52,392 nt of DNA from Ciona intestinalis (taxonomy: Eukaryota > Chordata > Ascidiacea > Phlebobranchia > Cionidae), in NCBI RefSeq assembly GCF_000224145.3, contig NC_020172.2:1482390-1534781 (forward strand). The letters run 5' to 3'. Positions 1-8,296 of this stretch are shown piece by piece. The notes under the pieces were generated by a model. That model had not been told where the DNA came from. It ran no database searches and worked only from the letters and a program-made list of their open reading frames with translations. Position 1 is the first letter of the stretch. The number at the start of each line of letters is the position of its first letter. The position numbers and the translations under genes were made by a program.

Positions 1-65
1 AGGAAATCAATCCCCGAAAATCAACATCTCTCGCGGAAGATGATATCGAACCCACCAGGGAATAA
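1..65 (+). CDS. C-type lectin receptor copy A, last exon (3' end only)
   Basis: The first 65 bases read in frame as the last 20 codons and TAA stop of a gene homologous to the receptor at 2364-4976. The shared core is RKSTSLAEDDIE followed by a stop. It differs from copy B at only a few residues (NP for KS, PT for TH). The rest of the gene lies outside the window to the left. With the CCDC103 fragment at 857 it forms the first copy of a tandem unit. The exon is intact, so this copy may be functional; it could also be a second haplotype of copy B placed in tandem by the assembler. Confidence 0.75.
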   Translation, partial: EINPRKSTSLAEDDIEPTRE

Positions 66-109
66 GACTCTAGGACCCTGATTGTTCTCTTGCGGCTTGT
101 GGTAACTGA

Positions 110-570
110 AAATAAAAGTAATAATTCTTCGCGTTTACGTTTTTAATGTTATTACGTACGTTGTTGTTTCTGAATGCACTTGTATGCAGTCACGTTGCGG
201 TTCCAACGACAGTTATAATAACACGGGTGCCTTATTTTATACAACTCATGCCCGCTTGCGAGTTACCACGTTGCGGGCGATTTTTGTTGTTGTTTAATAC
301 GACTGGTAAATTAAACGACTAATTAGTAACCAGTGAAGTCGGTATATAAACATTGTTTTTGCATATCCGATCGCTTCTTGTATATCGCAAAAATACTCGA
401 CTTTGTATACAGACTCTGGTGACCACTGTGTTGGAGCATAGCCGTGTATTTTTAAAGGAGACAATACCGCAATTCCGCATTGGTAGCGGGCTAAACGCAT
501 CAAGCACCGAATCTTGTATATCTCGTTTGGGCTTCGAACGCCTATCCACTAGGTCACGCTATTTTTTTGT
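110..570 (-). mobile_element. SINE-like repeat with a compressed tRNA-like head (copy 1)
   Basis: On the minus strand the segment starts near 565 with a tRNA-promoter-like head. An A-box-like CCTAGTGGATAGG is followed at once by a B-box-like GCGTTCGAAGCCC, as if the middle of a tRNA had been deleted. The body shares the segment around 195-285 (CGACAGTTATAATAAC, CGCTTGCGAGTTACCAC) with other copies near 5100, 13350 and 18880. Boundaries are approximate. The family name is unknown to me. Confidence 0.45.
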
Positions 571-856
571 CTCTGAATAAACGGCATATAAATAGGGCCT
601 TTTAAAATGTTCACGTTACAAGCCGAAAAGACCAATTTGGCAAAAGAACCGAACGACCAAAATTCAATTTTAGAAAGGACTGCGAAGTAATACTTGAAAA
701 ATGTTTGCTTTTTGTAATGTAGTGTGGTTTGATATATTGCTAATATTATTAATACAGTAATCTAGATTCGTAACAAACCTCATGTTTCTTTACAAAACGA
801 TGATAGCGGTTTAGGTAAAATAGACCACGTGTTAGTTACGTGTTTTAACCTTCATA

Positions 857-1075
857 ATGGATAACGACGAATTCGACGACGATCTAAATTTTCACGAGAT
901 ACAGCGGGAACTGTCTAATGCAGTTGCGAGAGATGAAAAGTACCAACGTGAAAACGACGCTAAGTTTCGTGCCATCAATCAGAAAGTACAATCATACGAT
1001 GAATTTCGAGACATCGTAGCAGCTTCGCATTTGAAACCAATGGATAGGGGCGATAAACTTGGCGGGATGAGCTAT
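857..1075 (+). CDS. CCDC103: CCDC103 copy A, 5' part, truncated by the assembly gap
   Basis: The first 73 codons match CCDC103 copy B at 5799 with three substitutions (N3S, S20C, D63E). They contain the dynein-attachment-factor N-terminal block with RDEKYQRENDAKFRAI and YDEFRDIVAASHLKP. The start is the same ATG context (TTCATAATGG) as copy B. The reading frame is open up to the gap; about 440 further nucleotides would be needed. Nothing visible marks it as a pseudogene. It may be an allele of copy B rather than a paralog. Confidence 0.8.
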
Positions 1076-1575
1076 NNNNNNNNNNNNNNNNNNNNNNNNN
1101 NNNNNNNNNNNNNNNNNNNNNNNNNNNNNNNNNNNNNNNNNNNNNNNNNNNNNNNNNNNNNNNNNNNNNNNNNNNNNNNNNNNNNNNNNNNNNNNNNNNN
1201 NNNNNNNNNNNNNNNNNNNNNNNNNNNNNNNNNNNNNNNNNNNNNNNNNNNNNNNNNNNNNNNNNNNNNNNNNNNNNNNNNNNNNNNNNNNNNNNNNNNN
1301 NNNNNNNNNNNNNNNNNNNNNNNNNNNNNNNNNNNNNNNNNNNNNNNNNNNNNNNNNNNNNNNNNNNNNNNNNNNNNNNNNNNNNNNNNNNNNNNNNNNN
1401 NNNNNNNNNNNNNNNNNNNNNNNNNNNNNNNNNNNNNNNNNNNNNNNNNNNNNNNNNNNNNNNNNNNNNNNNNNNNNNNNNNNNNNNNNNNNNNNNNNNN
1501 NNNNNNNNNNNNNNNNNNNNNNNNNNNNNNNNNNNNNNNNNNNNNNNNNNNNNNNNNNNNNNNNNNNNNNNNNNN
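1076..1575. other. Assembly gap (500 N)
   Basis: The gap is exactly 500 unknown bases, probably a placeholder size. By synteny it should hold the rest of CCDC103 copy A (about 440 nt of coding sequence) and the 5' exons of the receptor at 2364 (signal peptide and first half of the lectin domain), so the true gap is probably larger than 500 bp. Confidence 0.95.
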
Positions 1576-1944
1576 ATAATGTATGCGTAAGTTATATTTT
1601 CGCAAAAAAATCGAAAATATAATATTTATATGATTCAAGTTATGATCATACTTTTTTATATTTAACATCTATCCCCGCACTTTTTTAAAGAAAATAATGT
1701 TTCATATTTTAGGTATCACTTAGCGCTATAACATATTCGAAGCTGGATCGGGAGAAAATTCTATAAATATGTTTTTATGACGAATATTAATATTCATAAT
1801 TAATATTTTTTCGAATTTTAAATTTTTCATTTTAGAATCGGTACCGCTGGGGTCTAGTTAGTACAGTGTCCAAATTTTAGGTTGGTGGCACCGGTAGAAG
1901 GTATCGAAAATGGCCGCTAGAATATCTGTATTCTAGGATCACCT

Positions 1945-2126
1945 TGGTGGATGTGGGGGGAGAGGAGTCACCTTTGGAACATAATATCCAAATATCCTGT
2001 ATCAACGGCCTATAGAAGTCGTGTATAGATGCGGTTTTATAATGCTTTGAATGTTGTTTGTTTATTACCGAATGCAACGAAAAAATAGAAGAAAAAGGTG
2101 TTATATATTTGCTTCCACCCTACTGT
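1945..2126. mobile_element. TIR element of the GGGGTAAGATGGGACAC family (copy 1, diverged)
   Basis: This is a diverged copy. The left end is poor, the internal part (CATAATATCCAAATATCCTG, later GCGGTTTTATAATGCTTTGAA) matches the other copies, and the right end is CTTCCACCCTACTGTA. It lies immediately before a second copy at 2130. Both sit in the intron or 5' flank of the lectin receptor. Confidence 0.6.
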
Positions 2127-2129
2127 ATA

Positions 2130-2322
2130 GTACTGTGGGGTAAGATGGGACACCTTTAGCACATAATAATCTACTATCCAGGTTGTGTTTTAACCAATCT
2201 ACAACTGTGTATGGAAGTTGCCAGGATACGGTTTTATATTTCTTTGAATATTCCTTGTTTACTACCAAACTGAACAAGATAGTATAACGAAAAAGTGTGC
2301 CCCATCTTCCCCCATCCTACTA
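2130..2322. mobile_element. TIR element of the GGGGTAAGATGGGACAC family (copy 2)
   Basis: The left end is TACTGTGGGGTAAGATGGGA and the right end is GCCCCATCTTCCCCCATCCT followed by ACTA, which are inverted complements of each other. Length is about 193 bp with no coding capacity, as in a miniature inverted-repeat element. Ciona MITEs of this general kind are known, but I cannot assign this one to a named family. Confidence 0.8.
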
Positions 2323-2363
2323 TATATTATATTCAATCACCAAGTAATGTTTGTGTTTTACAG

Positions 2364-4976
2364 AAAAACGCGCATATTTTATTGGTTTAAAACGATATGG
2401 AAACGGAAATGAAGAGTTCATATGGTCTGATGGTACAAGTATCACAGAAGGTGATACGCAATGGGATAGTGGTGAACCAAACAATCCCGATGCTAAATTT
2501 GTCATAATGAAAAGAAGTACGCGCTACAAATGGGACGATGTTTCATCTAATAAAAAAGAAAGCTACATATGCTCTAGACACATGATGCGTGAGTAAACGA
2601 ATGTAATAGTTTATGGAACATAGTTCGTAAGAATTTAACTAAATAAGTACGTTTAACAAAATTGGTATAGTCTATTACGAAAAACAAATATTTATTGCGC
2701 TGCAGCTACCATCACCAGTACTGCAACAACAACAACAACATTACCAACAACTACAATAACAAAAGGAACAACAACAACAACAACAGCAACTGTACCAACA
2801 ACAACAACAACAACAACAACTACACCGCCAACAAAAGCAACAACAACAACTGCAGCAACACCAACAACAACAGACAAAGACACAACAGAATCAACTTCAC
2901 CGGGCACCTGGGAAATTACGCAAATCAGTAAATATTCAAGTTCTGCACATACAGGTATTGTTGGATTCTATCGCATTTGCGACATTGATAAAAATGTTTT
3001 GGTCAAAGTAATTTTACTTCGCAGTAATACCAATAACTTCTGCAAAGACAACAAATATCGCTATTGGTGTAACCGGAGGTATCTTATTCTTGCTTCGAAT
3101 GTTGAGTTTCGTCTTCATATACCACAGGTTTGATAAGTTAATTGATATAAGTGCGTGACCCAGTATTGCCTGATGTTGCGTAGGATCCAAACTTATGGGT
3201 AAACACCAAATGAATATATGTTTGACCGAGTGTATCAGCAGTGCTGATTAACTTTCGGAAATACGCAAGCATTAATTACTTTGTCCGCGTGTCACCGCGT
3301 TGTGATTTAATGGCGGTTTAATTTCTGCGTTGCTGTGCGAATTGTTTACTTCCACATAAACCCACGTAAGATGGCTACATATAACTACGTGTATTTACCA
3401 GGAAGCTGAGGAAAACAAAACACCCACAAGACACAGGTTCATATAAACTAATCTTTTAATTGCATAATATGTTCATGAAGAGCGCATCTGTGCGAGGATA
3501 TACATTCAATATTTATTCGAAATCCAAATGAATAAAAACATATGGTTTTTCGGCACAATAAGCCGAAAGCAAAGGTTTAATGTTTGTTTTGTTTGACCAG
3601 TACAAATCTGTTAATAAATTAATATTCTAATATACATATAGTAGATACTGAAGAACTGAAAATGACCGAGAACATTCTTTATGGAAATCAACAGTTTACC
3701 ACCGATCATGGAGGTATAAACTAGAAATGCGCAATGATTAAACGCGTAGTTAGTATCACACTAAATAGATACTGTGGGGTAAGATGGGACACCTTCAGTA
3801 CATAATATCAAAGTATCCTGTTTGTGTTTTAAACAATTATAGGTGACGGTCTATGGTAGTTGTGAGGATGCGATTGCGATATTTTAATTCTTTGAACGTT
3901 CTTTGTTTACTACCAAATGAAACAAACAAATAGAATAAAAAGTTGTCTCATTTCACCCCACCCTACTGTATCAATAGGAAAATTCTTAGAAAACTTAAAG
4001 AAATAACAAATTACATATTTAGTGGAACTACAGATGCTGTTCACAAAAGTATATAGTGTGATTGGTGGTAAAACCATAGTATAAAACTTAGCAAAAACAT
4101 CAACCTGATGAAAACCTAAATTGTTACTCTTGTTTTGTACTTTATAACTTTGTAGTATAGACATGATGGCCAATGTAAAACTTAAAATTTGTTTTCCATG
4201 TCGTACACGTTTAGGTGAATAATTGGTTTGCATTGTTTTAAACAGGAAACGACGAACGAGTTATGAGGGAAAATACACTTTATGGAAATTATGAGCATGT
4301 CCTCGACGAGCAAGAAAGTATATATATATTTATATAGTAGGGTGGGGGAGATGAGACACATATAGCACAAAATATCTAAATATTCTAATCATGTTTAAAA
4401 CAATTAACAACGGTTTATGGAAGTCGTGAGGACACGGTTTTATGATTTTTTGAATTGTCTTTGTTTACTAGCAAATGGGAGGAGAAGTTGTAATGAAAAA
4501 GTGTCCCATCTTCCCCCACCCTACTACACCTTATATTTGAAACGTAAATTTGGTTTTACGCAAACAATTTATATTTCAGAAAATGAGAAAGTAACCAAGA
4601 CGAACGAATTGTATGGAAACTATGACAAACAAATAGGTTCCTCTTTCGGTATCACGGAGAATGAAGCAAAAGCAACAGAAAATAACTTGTACGAGTGCTG
4701 CAAGGGAGCTAGCGAAGGTACAGTGTTGTATGGCAAATACTCAGCTTGCGTGTGCCTTTTATGTGTGGGAGTATTTAAGTACCTATATTGATATAGACAA
4801 ATATATTCGATTGGTTTATGTTTATGTATTAAACCGAAAACGATTTTTACGTTTTCAAAGCAGATGCGGAAACGAAAATTAATGTACTGTACGAGCATCT
4901 GGATGGCGATAAGGAAATCAAATCCCGAAAATCAACATCTCTCGCGGAAGATGATATCGAAACCCACAGGGAATAA
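2364..4976 (+). CDS. C-type lectin-domain membrane receptor with Thr stalk and repeated N-x-L-Y tail (copy B; 5' exons missing)
   Basis: Seven exons are visible, all joined in phase 1: 2364-2588, 2706-2954, 3025-3150, 3642-3713, 4246-4317, 4580-4717 and 4864-4976 (TAA). About 331 residues are seen. Exon 1 is the C-terminal half of a C-type lectin fold: FIGL in place of WIGL, then GEPNNPD (EPN, sugar/Ca2+ site), KWDD (WND-like) and YIC. Exon 2 is a Thr-rich, mucin-like stalk. Exon 3 encodes a membrane span from IAIGVTGGILF to FVFIYH with an arginine inside it. Exons 4-7 encode a cytoplasmic tail with NILYGN, NTLYGN, NELYGN, NNLYEC and NVLYEH. YGN matches the pY-x-N consensus bound by Grb2-type SH2 domains (family knowledge). 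The signal peptide and the first half of the lectin domain are not seen and are probably in the gap upstream. I know no named ortholog. Confidence 0.8.
2724..2878 (+). repeat. CAA/ACA trinucleotide tract coding for the Thr stalk
   Basis: This imperfect (ACA)n tract lies inside exon 2706-2954. In the spliced frame it reads as runs of threonine broken by Pro, Ala and Lys, which is typical of an O-glycosylated stalk. In other frames it reads poly-Asn or poly-Gln, and on the minus strand poly-Val; those are shadows. Confidence 0.85.
3770..3967. mobile_element. TIR element of the GGGGTAAGATGGGACAC family (copy 3)
   Basis: The left end is TACTGTGGGGTAAGATGGGA and the right end is TTTCACCCCACCCTACTGTA. 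It sits in the receptor intron between exons 3642-3713 and 4246-4317. Confidence 0.8.
4335..4526. mobile_element. TIR element of the GGGGTAAGATGGGACAC family (copy 4)
   Basis: The left end is TAGTAGGGTGGGGGAGATGA and the right end is CATCTTCCCCCACCCTACTA. It fills most of the 262-bp receptor intron 4318-4579, starting 17 bp after the donor. Confidence 0.82.
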
Positions 4977-6017
4977 GACTCTAGGACCCTGATTGTTCTC
5001 TTGCGGCTTGTGGTAACTGAAAATGAAAGTAATAATTCTTCGGGTTTACGTTTTTAATGTTATTACGTACGTTGTTGTTTCTGAATGCACTTGTATGCAG
5101 TCACGTTGCGGTACAACGACAGTTATAATAACAAGGGGGCCTTATTTTATACACCTCCTGTCCGCTTGCGAGTTACCACGTTGCGGGCGATTTTTGTTGT
5201 TGTTCAATACGACTGGTAAATTAAACAACTAATTAGTAACTAGTGAAGTCGGTATATAAACATAGTTTTTTTGCTTATCTGATCGCTTCTTGTATATCGC
5301 AAAAATACTTGACTTTGCATACGGACTCTTGTGACCACTGTAGCATAGCCGTGTATTGTTAAAGACAATACCGCAATTCCGCATTGGTAGCGGGCTAAAC
5401 ACATCATGCACCGAATCTTGTATATCTCGTTTGGGATTCGAACGCCTATCCACTAGGTCACGCCGTTTTTTTCAATAAGGGTCTAAACTTTTTTGTGTCT
5501 GACCAAACGGAATATAAATCGGGCTTTTTAAAAATGTTCACGTTACAAGCCGAAAAGACCAAGTTGGCAAAAGAACCGAACGACCGAAATTTAATTTTAT
5601 ATTGGAGATGATTGTGAAGTCGAATTTGAAACATGTTTGCTTTTTGTTGTAGGTACTGTATGGTCGTTTGATATATTGCTAGTATTATTAATACAGTAAC
5701 CTAGATTTGTAACAAACCTCATGTTTCTTTACAAAACAATTATAGCGGTTTAGGTAAAAATAGACCAAGTGGAGTAGTTACGTGTTTTAACATTCATAAT
5801 GGATAGCGACGAATTCGACGACGATCTAAATTTTCACGAGATACAGCGGGAACTGTGTAATGCAGTTGCGAGAGATGAAAAGTACCAACGTGAAAACGAC
5901 GCTAAGTTTCGTGCCATTAATCAGAAAGTGCAATCATACGATGAATTTCGCGACATCGTAGCAGCTTCGCATCTAAAACCAATGGAAAGAGGCGATAAAC
6001 TTGGCGGGATGAGCTAC
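4912..6017. repeat. Tandem segmental duplication, unit B
   Basis: This segment is homologous to 1-1075 (see that entry). It covers the end of the receptor's last exon, the intergenic region with its SINE-like repeat and the first 73 codons of CCDC103. Confidence 0.85.
5030..5470 (-). mobile_element. SINE-like repeat with a compressed tRNA-like head (copy 2)
   Basis: This is the same repeat as at 110-570. The minus-strand head near 5465 reads GGCGTGACCTAGTGGATAGG and then GCGTTCGAATCCC, closer to a real B box than copy 1. Part of the relation to copy 1 comes from the segmental duplication, so these are not independent insertions. Independent copies lie near 13321 and 18843. Confidence 0.45.
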
Positions 6018-6461
6018 CAGAAGTGGAATGTGCATTCTAGCAAAAAAGTTGACGTTAAAAGTCCAATTGAAACAGAAGTTGTCAAAACAAACAATCGTGA
6101 CCCCAAAACTACCTCAGATTTTATGAAAATTTGGAACCAAGAATGCAAAACTGCAAGTCAAAAGTATGATCTTTTGATGTCAGCTGAACTAAAACTACTT
6201 GAAAAGTTCTTTGCTGTTGAATGTCCCATGGGAGACGTGATAACTGCATTGCAAACTGAAAATAGTGGACAAGATCACCTAGAAAATGTGTTAAACATTT
6301 TATCTGTCATGAAAAATTCAAAGCGATTTGCTTTGCAGTTGGATTTCTTGACACCAAAAGAGAAGAACAATCTTAAAGAAGTTTTTAAACAGCTGAAAAT
6401 CAAAGGACATGATCTTGAGAAATTGAATGATCTTTCAACAGTTTATAACTGTGAATTATAA
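5799..6461 (+). CDS. CCDC103: CCDC103, dynein arm attachment factor (copy B, complete)
   Basis: This is an intronless ORF of 220 aa. CCDC103 is needed to dock outer dynein arms on ciliary axonemes (family knowledge). The N-terminus carries the conserved block RDEKYQRENDAKFRAI, then SYDEFRDIVAASHLKP and RGDKLGGMSYQKWN. After a variable linker comes a helical C-terminal domain (about 105-210) with TTSDFMKIW near its start and RFALQLDFLTPKEK further on, like the RPAP3_C domain of human CCDC103. Human CCDC103 is 242 aa, so the length fits. The start ATG is in a good context (ATAATGG). The gene lies 823 bp downstream of the lectin receptor on the same strand and converges with UFSP1. Confidence 0.92.
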   Translation: MDSDEFDDDLNFHEIQRELCNAVARDEKYQRENDAKFRAINQKVQSYDEFRDIVAASHLKPMERGDKLGGMSYQKWNVHSSKKVDVKSPIETEVVKTNNRDPKTTSDFMKIWNQECKTASQKYDLLMSAELKLLEKFFAVECPMGDVITALQTENSGQDHLENVLNILSVMKNSKRFALQLDFLTPKEKNNLKEVFKQLKIKGHDLEKLNDLSTVYNCEL

Positions 6462-6649
6462 CAAAACACTGTGGTTAAAAACTTGTTTCAAATGTTCTAT
6501 ATACTTTATGTGTTTTTGTAATATTTATTTGTGTCTAGATGTTTAATATAGTTGTAACTTGCAAATAAGATTGTGGTGTATATTTTTGTAAGATATTGCA
6601 CAAAGGTATTCTCTCCATTATAAGTGACCCGCTGAACATAAAAAACCAG

Positions 6650-7315
6650 TCACCCCAGTTTGCTTTTAACTTGAGGCAGACATAGATTATAGAAAGAGCT
6701 ATTAAGCAGGGTGTCTATATTTCTCCATGTTACCCATTTATCAGAAATAAGTTCTTCTGTTGTCACGTTTGTTTTTGAACAGTGTGGGTCAAGAATAAGA
6801 AGATAACATTCATTCTTTTCTTTTCCACAAATGCCAAGGATGCACTTGGAAGAAGCATCTGTATCCCCTCCCATCATTACAGGACTTCCAAAGTCCTGAA
6901 AATGCTGCCAAAGAAATTGCAGAGCCTCATGAATGTTTTCACCACTGCGAATATGCTGTATTTTGCAAGGCACACCATGAAAGTAATCTATACACAGGCA
7001 GACTTCAAAAGAACCCAACCATTCTCGAGAATTTACAAAGCTATTTTGCTTATCCTCCATTTTAACAAGTGCTTCTTGTATATCAAATATATTGGGCAGC
7101 ATTATGTTCTCATGAATATTTTGTTTGTTAAATTGTATCCAACTTAAAATGGTTTGCAATGTTCTATAACCACACCCCCAACCCCTGTCATCAGTTCCAT
7201 CGCAAAGATAATGATAATAAGTGTAGCTTCCCTTAATTATTTGCACAGGAGAGCATGGTAAGTCTAATCCAATATGAACATCTCGAAGTAATTTCTCCAT
7301 ACTAACTTTTACCAA
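6650..7315 (-). CDS. UFSP1: UFM1-specific protease 1-like (UFSP1)
   Basis: This is an intronless ORF of 221 aa of the peptidase C78 type, which matures the ubiquitin-like modifier UFM1 and removes it from targets. The catalytic block DRGWGCGYRTLQT holds the active-site Cys, with LCDG just before it. The Asp-Pro-His pair is in LLILDPHC near residue 175. MMGGDTDASSKCILGI precedes it, as in UFSP1/2. The length is that of UFSP1; the long N-terminal extension of UFSP2 is absent. A strong acceptor on the minus strand (TTTTTTGTTTCAG, AG at 7386-7385) lies about 70 nt upstream of the ATG, so the mRNA is either trans-spliced or has a 5' UTR intron. MALSU1 ends 201 bp upstream. Confidence 0.9.
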   Translation of the reverse strand: MVKVSMEKLLRDVHIGLDLPCSPVQIIKGSYTYYHYLCDGTDDRGWGCGYRTLQTILSWIQFNKQNIHENIMLPNIFDIQEALVKMEDKQNSFVNSREWLGSFEVCLCIDYFHGVPCKIQHIRSGENIHEALQFLWQHFQDFGSPVMMGGDTDASSKCILGICGKEKNECYLLILDPHCSKTNVTTEELISDKWVTWRNIDTLLNSSFYNLCLPQVKSKLG

Positions 7316-7516
7316 AAATTATTTGTTAGTTGTTAAACGTAATTTGTAAATGCTTATGTTTGTAAGAATTTAACTTATTGATTCCTGAAACAAAAAATGG
7401 CTTATTACTAGGGCAGCACTTCCAAATAAAAAATACAAGTAGCATAATAATTAAATTTGTTGAAAAGTTTACAGTTGAATTATTGTAAATCAGTATGAAA
7501 CATTTGTATATTAGAG

Positions 7517-8290
7517 TTACACAATATATTCATCATCGTCATCAAATTCAACAGTATCTGAATTATTCGTTTCTTCTTTATAAGCTATTTCCCAAGGATT
7601 TATAATCTCACTGTCCTCAAGGAAATTTACATGATCTTCCCCAACAGTTGACATTAGACGTAGACCTTGTTCTGTTGCTTGTTTGATCATTTCATCAATT
7701 GTTGGCATTTCTCTTGTTAGATCATCATACTTCGGACCGAGCAGCCACAACTTTTCCATTTGGTATTTATCTCTCATACCTTGAAGCATGAAATGAACGA
7801 CTACATTTCCCACGTCTATACATTGCCACTCACGACTTGACCTTTTGCCTTCGATAAGACAGAATGGGTCATTTTCACTTTTCCGGACTTTGTACAGTCG
7901 GTTTAAGGTTTCCGCCATATGAACCAAATGCCGCGAAGAGTTTGCAGTTACAATGGTAAAATAGTCGGCATAATTTGCCTCCTTGCTCAATTTTATAACC
8001 GTAATATCTCGCCCATTTTCTTCTACAATTAGATTATAAATTTCATCCATCGTCAGGACTCCTTTGCGATTATTGTCAATGGATTTACTGGTGGTTGAAA
8101 AGTTAAGTCTCAAGTTATATGGTTGGAAAAAACTGCGTCTTAAGGTATGAGTGTTACGAACATCTTGTAGTTTCTTTAAAGGACAGGTGGTAAAAGAATG
8201 TTTTAAATTTGTACATGAGTGTAAGCCACCAATATAACATGCCTGAGGCTTTAAAACAAAATTAATGCTTTTTCGAGTCAATAAACTCAT
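7517..8290 (-). CDS. MALSU1: MALSU1, mitochondrial RsfS-type ribosome assembly/silencing factor
   Basis: This is an intronless ORF of 257 aa. The first 70 or so residues are rich in Arg, Lys, Ser and Thr with no acidic cluster, as in a mitochondrial presequence. The RsfS (Iojap) domain spans about 78-190 and contains MDEIYNLIVEENGRDITVI, NYADYFTIVTANSSRHLVHM and SREWQCIDVGNVVVHFM, followed by QMEKLWLLGPKYDD. The acidic tail (FDDDDEYIV) is variable. RsfS-family proteins bind uL14 of the large ribosomal subunit and prevent early subunit joining. The ATG begins one base after the LAGE3 stop, which suggests an operon. Confidence 0.92.
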   Translation of the reverse strand: MSLLTRKSINFVLKPQACYIGGLHSCTNLKHSFTTCPLKKLQDVRNTHTLRRSFFQPYNLRLNFSTTSKSIDNNRKGVLTMDEIYNLIVEENGRDITVIKLSKEANYADYFTIVTANSSRHLVHMAETLNRLYKVRKSENDPFCLIEGKRSSREWQCIDVGNVVVHFMLQGMRDKYQMEKLWLLGPKYDDLTREMPTIDEMIKQATEQGLRLMSTVGEDHVNFLEDSEIINPWEIAYKEETNNSDTVEFDDDDEYIV

Positions 8291-8296
8291 CTTAGT
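8286..8296 (-). promoter_or_regulatory. Zero-spacer operon junction / candidate spliced-leader acceptor between LAGE3 and MALSU1
   Basis: On the minus strand the sequence is GTTAACTAAG then ATGAGT. The LAGE3 stop TAA (8294-8292) is followed by one G and then the MALSU1 ATG (8290). The last A of the stop and this G form an AG that could serve as trans-splice acceptor directly before the ATG. Ciona has spliced-leader trans-splicing and operons with little or no intercistronic sequence (established). Use of this site is inferred. Confidence 0.6.

Larger units (their letters stand above)
1..1075. repeat. Tandem segmental duplication, unit A
   Basis: Bases 1-1075 align throughout with 4912-6017: receptor last exon, about 790 bp of intergenic DNA and the first 73 codons of CCDC103. 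Similarity by eye is roughly 93-95 percent with several small indels, for example a stretch near 5472-5490 that is missing in unit A. Unit A is cut by the assembly gap at 1076. It may be a true local duplication or an unmerged haplotype. Confidence 0.85.

Noticed and set aside
857..1579. The 240-codon ORF through the N gap
   Set aside because: Everything after codon 73 is unknown sequence, so only 857-1075 is annotated.
1690..1900. Possible 5' exons of the lectin receptor just after the gap (acceptor-like TTTTAG sites near 1711 and 1834)
   Set aside because: Every frame compatible with the gene's phase-1 junctions meets a stop, so the missing exons are more likely in the gap.
2692..2931. Poly-Asn ORF on plus and poly-Val ORF on minus over the CAA tract
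   Set aside because: The splice sites and phase give the Thr frame, which joins the lectin exon to the membrane-span exon; the other frames are repeat shadows.
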